In this document: positions 33,334 to 42,409 of the stretch, in pieces
Layout of the letters: the number at the start of each line of letters is the position of its first letter
How positions within the stretch are numbered: position 1 is the first letter of the stretch
Origin: Paenibacillus albus
GTDB lineage: Bacteria > Bacillota > Bacilli > Paenibacillales > Paenibacillaceae
NCBI RefSeq assembly: GCF_003952225.1
Contig: NZ_CP034437.1
Location: 3,982,501-4,046,500 of the forward strand
Length of the DNA stretch: 64,000 nt
Direction: 5' to 3'
The notes under the pieces: model-generated
What the model was told of the DNA's origin: nothing
What the model saw: the letters and a program-made list of their open reading frames with translations, nothing else
Databases searched by the model: none
Program-made: the position numbers and the translations under genes

Positions 33334-34221
33334 GTGATACTTCTGGAAATCATGCATACGATGCCATTCTTCATCCGTCCGGAATATAAGGAGCATGACT
33401 TGAAGCTGATGGAAGCCTGTTTCGTAAGTCTGAGTTATACGGCTGACACTTATGTCGTCTTGTATAACCAAGGATGCTTGAGTGAGCAAGAAATTCAAGA
33501 GCTGCTAAAGCCCTACTCCTTGAACGTTATCATTCTTGGAGAAGGTCAGAATGTGGGCATTCCGAAAGCGAGACAGAGATGCTTTGAATATATTTGGGAG
33601 AACTTCCCCGATGTTCCATACATCTCGGAGATACATCTGGACATGATCTTCCCTCAGAACTGGCATAAACCATTGCTCAGCTACTTAGAACACACGAACG
33701 AACCAATGATTTCGCCATGCATCGTGACCGAAAGCGGACATCTTCATCCCATCGACAATCAGAAGCCGGCGGTACAGCTCCCCGAAGGAAAGAAACTGGA
33801 GAACATGCTGCTCCTCTTAGAAGAAATAAGCGAGCAGTTTCATTCGCAAGAACCGCACATCGGATTCATACATCCCGTCATCCACAGATCAAGTGCTCTG
33901 CGTCACATTGGCGGATATGATCATCGCTTTCTTCCGGGCAAACAAGGCTATGAGGACGATAGCCTGCTCGTTGGCTACTCCTACTATATGGGGACCCAGA
34001 ATAGCTGGCGTCCAAAGTGTTTGCCGACTTCATGGGTCTATCACGCGACATTGGCGCAACGAATGACACTTGGGGACCGACAAGAAGAATTCCAGAAAAA
34101 TCTGAATGGATTGTTTCAACAATACGGCGCGTATGGTTTGAAGGAATTAGCTAGATTACATGGAGAAACGTCAAACGGGCATTTTCAATCTTATTTCAAT
34201 AGTCTTGTGCAGGGCAGATGA
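33334..34221 (+). CDS. Glycosyltransferase-like (GT-A fold) protein
   Basis: About 295 residues. It resembles a GT-A family glycosyltransferase by eye: VVLYNQG near the start, GQNVGIPKARQRCFEYIW, an acidic metal-binding-like EIHLDMIFPQNW, and GGYDHRFLPGKQGYEDDSLL in the acceptor region. The start is uncertain: GTG 33334, CTG 33343 or ATG 33352; AAGAGGGTG lies upstream and best suits 33343. Donor and acceptor are unknown. It converges with the small minus-strand gene after it, with 16 bases between the stop codons. Confidence 0.7.
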   Translation: MILLEIMHTMPFFIRPEYKEHDLKLMEACFVSLSYTADTYVVLYNQGCLSEQEIQELLKPYSLNVIILGEGQNVGIPKARQRCFEYIWENFPDVPYISEIHLDMIFPQNWHKPLLSYLEHTNEPMISPCIVTESGHLHPIDNQKPAVQLPEGKKLENMLLLLEEISEQFHSQEPHIGFIHPVIHRSSALRHIGGYDHRFLPGKQGYEDDSLLVGYSYYMGTQNSWRPKCLPTSWVYHATLAQRMTLGDRQEEFQKNLNGLFQQYGAYGLKELARLHGETSNGHFQSYFNSLVQGR

Positions 34222-34237
34222 TCTGAAGGCACTTCCA

Positions 34238-34672
34238 TTACTCTTCGGATACTGCGGTAAAATTAACGCTTTCGGGACCGACTCTAGTAACACCGACAAG
34301 TGAGGCTTGAATAAATACGGTGTATGTAACATTGGCTAAATTAGGGGCATTGAAATCCGATCCTGAGAAGGATATGATTTGCGGTCCGAGTAGGCTGATG
34401 TCTAAATTTTGAGAAGCAGAGAAGACGGACACGCCGGAAGTTGTTAAGCCTCTGACTACGGTAATTGTAATGTTGGTAACAGAAGGCGAAGGACCAAGCT
34501 GAAGCGCGGCTGTTCCGGAGAAGATTACAGTCGTAAAATTCGCAGTCCCAGCGGATAAATTCAATGTTTGCTGAGCTATGATTTGTGGGAGAGCAATAAT
34601 AATGATCGGAATGGCAATGGAATTCGCGTAGCTGGCATTTTGCGATGTTTTCGAATCTATTAATCTCGTCAT
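34238..34672 (-). CDS. Hypothetical beta-rich surface-like protein
   Basis: A 144-residue Ser/Thr/Asn-rich protein with repeating short hydrophobic strands (TTVIFSGTAALQLGP, ITVVRGL, DISLLGPQIISFSGSD) and no Cys. It looks like a small beta-sandwich of the kind found on spore surfaces or exosporia, but I do not recognise a family. No classical signal peptide: the hydrophobic stretch SIAIPIIIIALPQII is at residues 18-33. AGGTGA lies before the ATG. It is convergent with the glycosyltransferase gene. Confidence 0.6.
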   Translation of the reverse strand: MTRLIDSKTSQNASYANSIAIPIIIIALPQIIAQQTLNLSAGTANFTTVIFSGTAALQLGPSPSVTNITITVVRGLTTSGVSVFSASQNLDISLLGPQIISFSGSDFNAPNLANVTYTVFIQASLVGVTRVGPESVNFTAVSEE

Positions 34673-34867
34673 ATCTCGATCACCTGCCTCAGTTCGTATC
34701 TTAAAACATATGCAAGTTGTATTTAAGGGGATTGGACACGATCGGCTAGATTGACGAACACTAGTTATGCCATAATTATCTTGAACGATTAAATTATCCT
34801 GCTTGACGTTTCCGCGTTGATGGTTGCTGAAGGATGTAACAGATGATTTTCGGGAATGAGGTGTGCT

Positions 34868-35380
34868 TTGGGAGAGATCATTCTATTAAGAGGTAGGCCC
34901 GGAGTTGGGAAAACAACCATTTCCAATTTGCTCATGGTTGAGTTGAACATTCCTGTAATTCGCAAAGATGATTTCTATGATGTCATCGCTGAATATTATG
35001 AGAATCATGAGCTTAGAAATAAAGTGTCTTATGGCATTTTGTTTCGAATGCTGCAAACGAATGCAGGCTCCAATAAGCGATTTATTCTCGATTTCCCCTT
35101 CAACCAAGAGGAAGAAATGAGAAATTTTGAACAGTGGGTCCTTAATCAGAACTACATACTTAAATCTATCCGTTGCATATGCAGCGATAAAAAAATATGG
35201 GCTAATCGATTCAATATACGTAAGCTTAATCCTCTTCCCAATCAACTGATAACAGATTTCGATGAGCTTTGTCATTATTATAAAGATCTAAGCATGAAGC
35301 CAATGGATGGAGAACTGGTCATAGATACAGTTGATTCATTGGATGCAAACGTACATAGGATTTTGGCTTATTTAAAATAA
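34868..35380 (+). CDS. Small P-loop kinase-like ATPase
   Basis: A 170-residue protein with a Walker A loop GRPGVGKTTIS near the start and the layout of nucleoside- or shikimate-kinase-like P-loop proteins. RKDDFYDVIAEYYEN is a likely substrate-binding region, and DFPFNQEEEMRNFE is where a kinase of this type positions its acceptor. The TTG at 34868 follows ATGAGGTG; ATG at 34856 lies within that site. Unlike the similar-sized kinase at 11436, it has no partner gene. The acceptor is unknown. Confidence 0.7.
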   Translation: MGEIILLRGRPGVGKTTISNLLMVELNIPVIRKDDFYDVIAEYYENHELRNKVSYGILFRMLQTNAGSNKRFILDFPFNQEEEMRNFEQWVLNQNYILKSIRCICSDKKIWANRFNIRKLNPLPNQLITDFDELCHYYKDLSMKPMDGELVIDTVDSLDANVHRILAYLK

Positions 35381-35462
35381 CGTTCTAACTCAGCTGCAGT
35401 CTTGCAGGAATGTTTATCATGAACAATAATGAAATAGAGATCTTAGTAGAGGATGAGGACTT

Positions 35463-36595
35463 ATGGACTTTTCACCACTATCCCAGTTTATCGATCGTAT
35501 CACTTCCTGGCGGATTCCATGGGCGGAAGTGCATGTGATGCATCGCAATGAGACGGTTTTTCGCTACCGTGCCGGCTACGCCGATCTTGAAACGAAGACC
35601 TCTATTGATGAGAACAGCATTATCTATCTCTATTCGCTAACGAAAATACTCACGTGCACGGCTGCGCTTCAACTGGTCGAGAAGGGAAAGATTCTGCTCG
35701 GTGATGCTATCTCCGACTATCTGCCTGAGTTTTCCGAAATGATGGTTCGGAAGCAGACAGAGGATGGCATTACAACGGAGCCGTCGGAGGTTCCGATTAC
35801 GGTTCGCGACCTGTTCGCGATGACGGCTGGCTTCAGCTACGATATCGCTTCTCCTTCCATACGAGAGGCTATAGCTCGAACCAGTGGCAGGTTGCCGACC
35901 CGCGAGTTTGCTAAGGCTATTGCAAAGGAACCGCTGATGTTCGAGCCGGGGACCCGGTGGAACTACAGTCTGTGCCATGATGTGCTTGCGGCGCTTGTTG
36001 AGGAAGTTAGCGGCAAACAATTCGGCACATACGTACAAGAAGCAATCACTGGTCCACTTAGCATGCACGACACTGGCTTCGATCTGACGGAAGCACAGCT
36101 TAGCCGACTGGCTCCGCAATATGAATTTAACGATGCCCTTGGTAAGGCCGTTCGGATGGACGAGAACTGGTATCGGCTTGGAACGGAATTCGAGAGCGGC
36201 GGGGCAGGTCTGCTGTCCACCGTAAACGATTATTCGCTTTTCCTGAATGCACTAACGAATCGGGGACAAGCCCGGAAGGCGTGCGTATCTTATCACCGGC
36301 GAGCGTCGATCTTATGAGGGCCGACCATCTGACCGATCGTACTCGGGGTGACTACAACTGGTCGCATCACACCGGTTACGGTTATGGGCTTGGCGTAAGA
36401 ACCCATATTTCCAAAGCAGGCAGCGGATCCATGTCTCCGCTTGGCGAATTCGGCTGGAGTGGCGTGGCAGGCACCTTCGCAATCATCGATCCCGAGTCGC
36501 AATTGACCGTCATGTATGCGCAGCATTTGGTGAATAGTCAGGAGCCTTACGTGCATCCTCGATTAAAAAATATCATTTACTCCTGCCTGTCTTAA
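35463..36595 (+). pseudogene. Beta-lactamase-fold serine hydrolase, frameshifted
   Basis: A class-C beta-lactamase/esterase-like serine hydrolase. Catalytic Ser and Lys sit in YSLTKILT and the Tyr in NYSLCHDVL. The frame breaks after NRGQA (about residue 270): it then reads RKACVSYHRRASIL and stops at 36317, while the correct continuation (GVRILSPASVDLM...) is in another frame and ends at 36595. Adding one C to the run at 36271-36273 restores NRGQAPEGVRILSP. The protein would have about 376 residues. It is either a recent pseudogene or a homopolymer sequencing error. Confidence 0.75.
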
Positions 36596-36602
36596 GGTCG
36601 CT

Positions 36603-36629
36603 AAAGGTCGCTATTAAGCGACCTTTTTT
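36603..36629 (+). terminator. Terminator after the serine-hydrolase gene
   Basis: AAAGGTCGC/GCGACCTTT with a TATTAA loop and a T run. The left arm is preceded by a partial copy of itself (TAAGGTCGC). Confidence 0.9.
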
Positions 36630-36692
36630 CTTTACTTAACATGCTTGCTCTTCCATTTCATGGTAGAATAGCCCTAGTATAGGAGGGCTTAT

Positions 36693-37229
36693 ATGAATAT
36701 TGAAGTCGATTTAGTTCCATATGAAGATAAAACAGTTCTCTATCATCTTGTTCAACTCTATCGTTATGACAGCAGTGAATTCGACGGACACGTACTAAAC
36801 AATCACGGGTTGTACTTGTACAAATACTTCGATCATCAGTGGACTGCTGAATACCGACGTCCGCTTCTAATCAAGGTGGAAGGTGAGATAGCAGGTTTTG
36901 TCCTAGTAAGCTTGGATGTACCCAAGGAGTATTTGAAATTGAGTACTGCAGAGAAAACAAACGTAATCAGTGAATTTTTTATAATGAGGAAATTCCGTCG
37001 CCGAGGAATTGGCAGATATGTAGCTCAAATGATCTTCGAGCGATTCAGCGGTACTTGGGAAGTAAGGCAGACAGCTGGTAACCAGCCTGCTTATATGTTC
37101 TGGAAGCGTGTCATTTCCGAGCATAAACCAAACAATAGCTATCAAGAGATGTTTCTAAATAATGAGAGTTGGAATGGGCCTGTTTTTGTGTTTGATTCAA
37201 ACAAAGGATTCGTACATGATACGATATAG
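36693..37229 (+). CDS. GNAT-family N-acetyltransferase
   Basis: A 178-residue acetyltransferase. The acetyl-CoA-binding loop is RKFRRRGIGRYVA (about residues 107-119) after the FFIM strand, and GxxQPAYMFWKR is the following helix. AGGAGGG is close before the ATG. It transfers an acetyl group to an amine on a small molecule or protein; the acceptor is unknown. It is 36 bases from the DUF3895-like gene and may be cotranscribed with it. Confidence 0.88.
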   Translation: MNIEVDLVPYEDKTVLYHLVQLYRYDSSEFDGHVLNNHGLYLYKYFDHQWTAEYRRPLLIKVEGEIAGFVLVSLDVPKEYLKLSTAEKTNVISEFFIMRKFRRRGIGRYVAQMIFERFSGTWEVRQTAGNQPAYMFWKRVISEHKPNNSYQEMFLNNESWNGPVFVFDSNKGFVHDTI

Positions 37230-37265
37230 GCAAGTAGAGTGCGATGTCAGGTTCAAGGGGGAATA

Positions 37266-38165
37266 ATGTTGATTTTAACAGTGGAACAACGCGATGAAAT
37301 GCTAGCCCGACTTAGTGAAGAACAGCAAAGTTATCTCTTGGATCAAATGACTCGGGGCCGTCGAACGATATTCGCCAATGCGATGGCAAAAGAAAAGGGA
37401 GCGCATGTTCCAGCGGATGCAGAACCGGAAGATATTGAAATTCTTCTGAATGAATGGATCTACAAAGGCTATATCGACGCTGGGAAAGTAAGCCCGGAGT
37501 TAAAGTGTGAGTGCGGCAGATCACTGCGCTACCAGCATCATGTGCAGCACAAATCGAGCGGGCAGGTTATGAAATTTGGCATTGAACATCTCAAGGAACA
37601 TCTAGGTATCGATGCTTCCATAGTTGCGGTCATAATTAAGGGCTTTGATGCGGTAGACTACGAGCTGGATGAAATGCTGCTGAAAATCGAGAATGGCTGG
37701 CAGATCGATCCAGAGCTCATTCAAGCGGATATGACGCCAGAGATAATGGTGCCGTTATCGCTTGGTCTACCACTCCTGGATAAACAGATTCGGAAGCTGA
37801 AGCAGCGAGCCGCACAGAAGCTTCAACCAGCAGCTGCGGAGAGACCGATTATCGTTCCACAACCGGTCAAACCCGCAATCACCGATATTTTTTCTTGGCA
37901 GGAGGACGCGGCAGCAGCAGCGCAAAAGGTGGATGATTTTGAGCTGCCCTATGAGCTGCAGGGGCCAACACGAAAGTTTCTGGAGAGCCGGGTCAAGAGT
38001 GCGCGCGTAATCTGCGAGCTGCTCATCGAGAATCATCGTGCGCCGTCTGCGCGCTTCATTACCAATAAACCCAAAATGTTTCTACCCGTTTGCAGATACA
38101 TCGAAAGCCTGAAAGGAATACAGCTTCAATCCGCTAATTCAGATGATCGCTATTATTCCTTCTAA
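37266..38165 (+). CDS. DUF3895-like protein with a Cys-rich mini-domain
   Basis: A 299-residue protein that resembles DUF3895 proteins by recall: an N-terminal LTVEQRDEMLARLSEEQQSY helix, FANAMAKEKGAHVPADAEPE, then a small Cys/His-type site (LKCECGRSLRYQHH) and a long helical middle rich in Ala and Gln. The ATG at 37266 has AAGGGGG 4 bases upstream; an in-frame ATG at 37239 lacks one. Such proteins are found in Bacillales as single copies of unknown role. A zinc-ribbon-like nucleic-acid function is possible but unproven. Confidence 0.65.
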   Translation: MLILTVEQRDEMLARLSEEQQSYLLDQMTRGRRTIFANAMAKEKGAHVPADAEPEDIEILLNEWIYKGYIDAGKVSPELKCECGRSLRYQHHVQHKSSGQVMKFGIEHLKEHLGIDASIVAVIIKGFDAVDYELDEMLLKIENGWQIDPELIQADMTPEIMVPLSLGLPLLDKQIRKLKQRAAQKLQPAAAERPIIVPQPVKPAITDIFSWQEDAAAAAQKVDDFELPYELQGPTRKFLESRVKSARVICELLIENHRAPSARFITNKPKMFLPVCRYIESLKGIQLQSANSDDRYYSF

Positions 38166-38197
38166 ATGCTAAGAAGCGTTTGATCAAGCAATGGGTA

Positions 38198-38823
38198 CTA
38201 TAGTTTTCTTGCTTTGATGACAAACGTAACAGGAAGCAGCTTTGCTTTATGGGCAAATTTGATGTTACTCTGCACTTGGATCAATTCTTCATCAGATTGC
38301 TCAATCATATGCTCGATTACAAAGCCAGCTCTGGCTAAAGCGTTCACATAGGTTGATAGTGTACGGTCGGATAGAGTTAGCGTACGATCGCCAAGAGATG
38401 AAGAGTACCAGGATTCATCGAAATAACATTTTTTGAAAACAAACGCAGGGTTCTCTTCAACCACACATTTGTGAATGGGATGAGAACCAACTGAATATGA
38501 ATGAGCCGTTTTTGATTTACTGATAGGTCCATGCCCCATAGTTCAGAGGCTTGGCGGTTCCCTAGATATTGCAAGGAATAACCGCTGCCACAGCCAATTT
38601 CCAGCATCTTCTTCCCAGAGACATCGCCAAAAAGCTGACAAGTTTCTTCGGAAATAAACGACCCGTAAAGTGGAAGCGAAGTCGCTCACAATACCTCAGT
38701 TCCTTTTGTATCCCAAAATATACGATTAGTTTCATGAATAACACTAGCAGCCATATCGACTGTGATCGAAGCTACCTCGCTACTGCCTATAATGTTGGTT
38801 CGGTTAGCAGAGTACTTGTCCAT
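38198..38823 (-). pseudogene. Decayed SAM-dependent methyltransferase
   Basis: The minus strand from an ATG at 38823 (AAGGAGG upstream) spells the start of a class I methyltransferase (NIIGSSEVASITVDMAAS), then meets TGA at 38686-38688 within the same frame. After it come MLEIGCGSGYSLQYLG (motif I) and WGMDLS, then the frame is lost and a stretch of about 60-70 residues seems missing. The C-terminus resumes as HPIHKCVVEENPAF...GDRTLTLSDRTLS and ends at 38198. So it has a nonsense codon, an internal deletion near 38498 and a frame change: a true pseudogene. Confidence 0.8.
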
Positions 38824-38895
38824 GCTAGACATCCTCCTTGTGGGTGATATTACCAATCATACCGATTGTACGTATAATCGGCTAGTACCTCCGAC

Positions 38896-39140
38896 ATCGG
38901 CAGCATGTGGGAGCTGAGAGAGCAAAATCTGAACTCTCATCGCGAGAATCTGCCGATTGAAGATTTGAGGGTGCAGAATCAGCACTCTCAGATCAGGAAT
39001 CCACCGAAATCGGCAGCATGTGGGAGCTGAGAGAGCGAAATCCGAACTCTCATCGCGAGAATCTGCCGATTGAGGGCTTGAGGGTGCAGAATCAGCACAC
39101 TCAGATCAGGAACCCGCAGAAATCGGCAGCACTTTGGAGC
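38896..39140. repeat. 113-bp tandem repeat with internal inverted repeats
   Basis: Two near-identical 113-base units (38896-39008 and 39009-39121) and the first part of a third (39122-39140). Each unit contains ATCGGCAG/CTGCCGAT, TGAGAG/CTCTCA and TGAGGGTGC/GCACTCTCA inverted pairs and is not coding. It fills the gap between the methyltransferase pseudogene and the phosphotriesterase-like gene. No gene is seen in the remaining part of this gap (38824-38895 and 39141-39238). Confidence 0.85.
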
Positions 39141-39238
39141 TTCATTTCGCTAATAGGAAGGATCGTTCAACATTATCCCGAATACAACTGGTTAGATATG
39201 AATTGCAAGGAACTAAACTAACGAAATGAGGTGCAGTA

Positions 39239-40156
39239 ATGTTGCAAACGGTTACAGGTCTAGTTACCGCACAGGAAGCGGGACGAATATTGGAGCATGA
39301 GCATGTGCTCGTAGGGTTTGTGGAGGACGGGAAGCTTACACCGGCTATGTATGATCGTGACGAGGTGGTTGCATCCATTCTTCCGAATTTGCTTACGTTG
39401 AAGCAGGCAGGCTGCAGCACCATGGTCGACTGTGCACCGGAGTACTTAGGGCGGGACCCTTATATTCTGCGGCGGCTGTCGGAACTATCTGGTGTACATT
39501 TGATAACGAACACCGGATTTTATAAGAAGCCGTATCTACCTTCATTCGTCTATGAAATATCGGAACGTGACCTGGCTGAAATATGGATACGGGAAGCGCG
39601 GTACGGCATTGGAGAGAGCGGAGTGTACCCGGGTTATATCAAGATCGCCCTTAATGACGGAACGGAAATCGACGAAACCCAGAAGAAAATTCTCGGAGCA
39701 GCAATGCGAACCTCGCTGGAAACAGGTCTGCCGATACAGTGTCATACGATAGGCTCGGAAGTTGCGCTGCACGCCTACGAGATTATGAAGATAGCACAGT
39801 TCGATCAGGAGCGGTTCATTTGGGTGCATGCGCAAACATTCAAAGTCACGGATGTATATAAGCAGCTGGCCGAGGCAGGGGGCTGGATTTCGATCGATTC
39901 CATTCTGCCGGGAACTTATAATGAGCATGTCGAGCTGCTAGGTCAGCTGCTGGATTGCGGAATTGGCAACCGAGTACTGCTGTCTCAGGATACAGGCTGG
40001 TACAATGTCGGACAGCACAATGGTGGCAATATCCATCCGTATCATCACTTATTTACTGATTTCTTCCCAGCAGCAGCGGCCGGTGGTCTTGAATCACAGT
40101 GGCTTGAAGAATGCGTTACGAGTCATGCCTTTCAAGCTATGAGCATGCGAGCTTAA
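39239..40156 (+). CDS. Phosphotriesterase-family metalloenzyme
   Basis: A 305-residue TIM-barrel amidohydrolase-superfamily protein of the phosphotriesterase/PTE-related type. The metal site is recognisable: HEHV (residues 19-22), the carbamylated-Lys candidate in PGYIKIAL, QCHTIGSE, WVHAQ and SQDTGWY. GAGGTG is well placed before the ATG. Family members hydrolyse lactones or phosphoesters; some are homoserine-lactonases. No metal-transport or signalling genes are adjacent, so a physiological substrate is not inferable. The terminator at 40172 is shared with the convergent exporter gene. Confidence 0.88.
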   Translation: MLQTVTGLVTAQEAGRILEHEHVLVGFVEDGKLTPAMYDRDEVVASILPNLLTLKQAGCSTMVDCAPEYLGRDPYILRRLSELSGVHLITNTGFYKKPYLPSFVYEISERDLAEIWIREARYGIGESGVYPGYIKIALNDGTEIDETQKKILGAAMRTSLETGLPIQCHTIGSEVALHAYEIMKIAQFDQERFIWVHAQTFKVTDVYKQLAEAGGWISIDSILPGTYNEHVELLGQLLDCGIGNRVLLSQDTGWYNVGQHNGGNIHPYHHLFTDFFPAAAAGGLESQWLEECVTSHAFQAMSMRA

Positions 40157-40171
40157 TCCTCAGTGGGGACC

Positions 40172-40206
40172 AAAAAACATCGCCTTATCCAGACGATGTT
40201 TTTTGA
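40172..40206. terminator. Bidirectional terminator between convergent genes
   Basis: AAAAAACATCG pairs perfectly with CGATGTTTTTT, with A/T tracts on both sides. Confidence 0.9.
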
Positions 40207-40229
40207 ATGTATTAGCAACTTACCTACCA

Positions 40230-41642
40230 TTAACCCATCTCATTAACAGCTTGCACATGACGCGCCGACTGCTTGCTTCTGCTATAAAAAGCGACAACGC
40301 TGAGGATGCTGAGCAATGTCATGGCTGCGCCGGTGAAGAGTGCCGGCACGATGTGGTCACCGAAGTCGGCCGGTGACTGGATGACAGCGCCGGATTGAAA
40401 GACAAGGCCGCCGATAGCGATGCCGAAGACGCCTCCGAGCTCGCGCATCGCGTTATTCACGCCGCTTGCTTCGCCAGCGGCTGATTCAGGCACCGAAGAG
40501 AGAATGCCATGCGAGAGCGGCGTGAAGCTTAGTCCCATGCCGGTTCCGGCCATCATCATGAATGGAACCATGTAGCCGAACGGAAAATCGACGCCGAGGT
40601 CGAGAATTTGCAGGCCAAACCCGAGCAGCGCGCCACCTTGGAGCAGTAGTCCGGTAAGCAGAACGGTACGTGTGCCGATCTTCCCGACCGCCAGACCGGC
40701 TAGCGGCGCGGCCAGCATGGTACAGCCGGTCCATACCATCTCACGTACGCCGGCGCCGAGCGCGGAATTGCCCTGTGCTTGCTGAAGGAATAACGTGAGC
40801 AGGAAGATGGCGCAGAAGATGCCAGCATTCATCCAGAAGCCAGCCAGAACAAGGCCGGTGTACTTCGAACGACGGAAGAGTTCAAAGCGAATCAGCGGAT
40901 GTCGGCGGGTACGTTCCCACAGATAGAACAGCGCTAGCAGCACCACTCCGCCAATCAGATAGGCAAGAACGAGAGCCGAATCCCAACCATCGTTATTGCC
41001 GCGTTCAAGGCCGAATACGATACCGAATAGACCGGCTCCCAGAAGTAAAATGCTGAGGATGTTGATCGGTTTGCGTTCACCGCGTGCTTCAGGAAGCCAG
41101 CGCATGCCAAGTAAGAATGCTACGACACCGACGGGGACATTGACCCAGAAGATTAACTGCCAAGGAGCGCCGTTTACGATCAGACCGCCGACCAGCGGAC
41201 CGACCGACAACCCGAGGCCGGAAATGCCAGACCAAATTCCAAGCGCGACCGCTCTCTTTTCCGGCGGAAATGCGGAATTGACAAGCGTCAGGCTAAGCGG
41301 TACGACCGCAGCGCCACCGATTCCTTGCAAGGCGCGGGACATTATCAGCTGTATGGAGCTTTCGCTGGTACCCGAGAGGGCGGAGCCAATCGTGAACAGC
41401 GCAATGCCGGTTAAGAACATCCGCTTTCGTCCGAAGCGTTCGCCAAGGACGCTGAAAGGGATAAGCAGAACGGAGAACGCGAGGGTATAAGCGTTCATGA
41501 ACCATTCCAGGTCGGAGATGCTGGCTTGAAATGATTTCTGAATTGCGGGCAGCGCGACACCGATGACGAGATTGTCGAGCATCGCCATGAATAACGCTGC
41601 ACAGGTGATGGTGAGCAGTTTGACGCGAGATGAAGTAAACAA
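40230..41642 (-). CDS. DHA2-family (EmrB/QacA-type) drug-efflux MFS transporter
   Basis: A 470-residue protein with 14 membrane helices, usual for the DHA2 family. Motif D-like LDNLVIGVALPAI is in helix 1, motif A GERFGRKRMF is in the first loop, and the helix-5 motif C is SGLGLSVGPLVGGLIV. It exports cationic or amphipathic drugs by proton antiport. It starts at TTG with GAGGAG 9 bases upstream. It is transcribed away from the TetR gene region and has two perfect 18-bp palindromes in its leader, so it is almost certainly repressed by that TetR protein. Confidence 0.93.
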   Translation of the reverse strand: MFTSSRVKLLTITCAALFMAMLDNLVIGVALPAIQKSFQASISDLEWFMNAYTLAFSVLLIPFSVLGERFGRKRMFLTGIALFTIGSALSGTSESSIQLIMSRALQGIGGAAVVPLSLTLVNSAFPPEKRAVALGIWSGISGLGLSVGPLVGGLIVNGAPWQLIFWVNVPVGVVAFLLGMRWLPEARGERKPINILSILLLGAGLFGIVFGLERGNNDGWDSALVLAYLIGGVVLLALFYLWERTRRHPLIRFELFRRSKYTGLVLAGFWMNAGIFCAIFLLTLFLQQAQGNSALGAGVREMVWTGCTMLAAPLAGLAVGKIGTRTVLLTGLLLQGGALLGFGLQILDLGVDFPFGYMVPFMMMAGTGMGLSFTPLSHGILSSVPESAAGEASGVNNAMRELGGVFGIAIGGLVFQSGAVIQSPADFGDHIVPALFTGAAMTLLSILSVVAFYSRSKQSARHVQAVNEMG

Positions 41643-41661
41643 ATGTGATCACTCCTCTTAA

Positions 41662-41679
41662 TTATTTATTAATAAATAA
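41662..41679. promoter_or_regulatory. TTATTTAT-type palindrome 1
   Basis: TTATTTATTAATAAATAA is a perfect 18-bp palindrome, 20 bases upstream of the exporter start codon. Confidence 0.75.
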
Positions 41680-41701
41680 ATAACAAATCGTAGATGATTC
41701 G

Positions 41702-41719
41702 TTATTTATCGATAAATAA
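41702..41719. promoter_or_regulatory. TTATTTAT-type palindrome 2
   Basis: TTATTTATCGATAAATAA is a perfect 18-bp palindrome with the same arms as palindrome 1, 40 bases from it centre-to-centre. Confidence 0.75.
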
Positions 41720-41815
41720 ATGGCTAATCAAACTTTACGCAGCGGGATCGCCGATTGACACAATTGCATGGCAAAGATCCACTGCGTTTCATCGCTACAT
41801 TTAAACATAGTCGTT

Positions 41816-42364
41816 TCAGTGATGGTCGTGCTTCTCGGAATTCTTATCCCGCCATCGGCACAGATAGGGGAGATCAAGCGTTTCCGACATTGCAATCAAG
41901 AGACCGAAGCCGATGAAGCTGCTAGCTTTCTGCTGGGGCTCACTAAGACCGGCTTGCGTAAACCGATTCAAGACACGATCGTAAATCATCTCGAATTGAC
42001 TGCGCGTATGATCACGGATCGCAGGCTCAGGAGTCGAATAGGCCATCATAATCAACAGGATTTCGTCCCGATGATCGGCCAGCAGCTCGATAAAGGCATT
42101 GCCCATCGTTTCCTGCAGATGTTCCGGCGGCGCTTGCACGGAGGTGAATGCATACAGAATTCGCTGATAGGCACGCTCCAGGACAGCAAGATATAACGAC
42201 TCTTTCGTCTTAAAGAAATGAAATACGTAAGGCTGGGTAACGCCAACGGCCTCTGCGACTTTCGCGGTCGTCGTCTTATAATAGCCGCTTTCTGCAAAGA
42301 GGGTCGCGGCAGCATCAAGAATCTGTTCTTTGCGGTTTAAGGACGCGTCGTCTTTGGATGTCAT
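41816..42364 (-). CDS. TetR/AcrR-family regulator of the DHA2 exporter
   Basis: A 182-residue repressor. The helix-turn-helix is at about residues 30-54 (TTAKVAEAVGVTQPYVFHFF). The remaining helical domain probably binds the exporter's drug substrate. AAGGTGG lies before the ATG. It is transcribed in the same direction as the exporter, 173 bases upstream of it; the exporter has two palindromes in its leader and this gene's own leader has a weaker version at 42387-42409, so autoregulation is likely. Confidence 0.9.
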   Translation of the reverse strand: MTSKDDASLNRKEQILDAAATLFAESGYYKTTTAKVAEAVGVTQPYVFHFFKTKESLYLAVLERAYQRILYAFTSVQAPPEHLQETMGNAFIELLADHRDEILLIMMAYSTPEPAIRDHTRSQFEMIYDRVLNRFTQAGLSEPQQKASSFIGFGLLIAMSETLDLPYLCRWRDKNSEKHDHH

Positions 42365-42386
42365 TTGGAATGTGCCACCTTAAGCG

Positions 42387-42409
42387 TTATTTATTGACTA
42401 ATAAATTAA
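42387..42409. promoter_or_regulatory. Imperfect TTATTTATT operator before the TetR gene
   Basis: TTATTTATT and AATAAATTAA arms, separated by GACT; the same arm sequence as the two perfect palindromes downstream, with one base insertion. It is the likely autoregulatory site. Confidence 0.55.

Noticed and set aside
37266-38165. Prophage remnant, because DUF3895-like genes can occur near phage genes
   Set aside because: No integrase, capsid, terminase or attachment-like repeat is found around it.
38896-39140. A CRISPR array
   Set aside because: The period is 113 bases with whole-unit identity and no variable spacers, and no cas gene is near.
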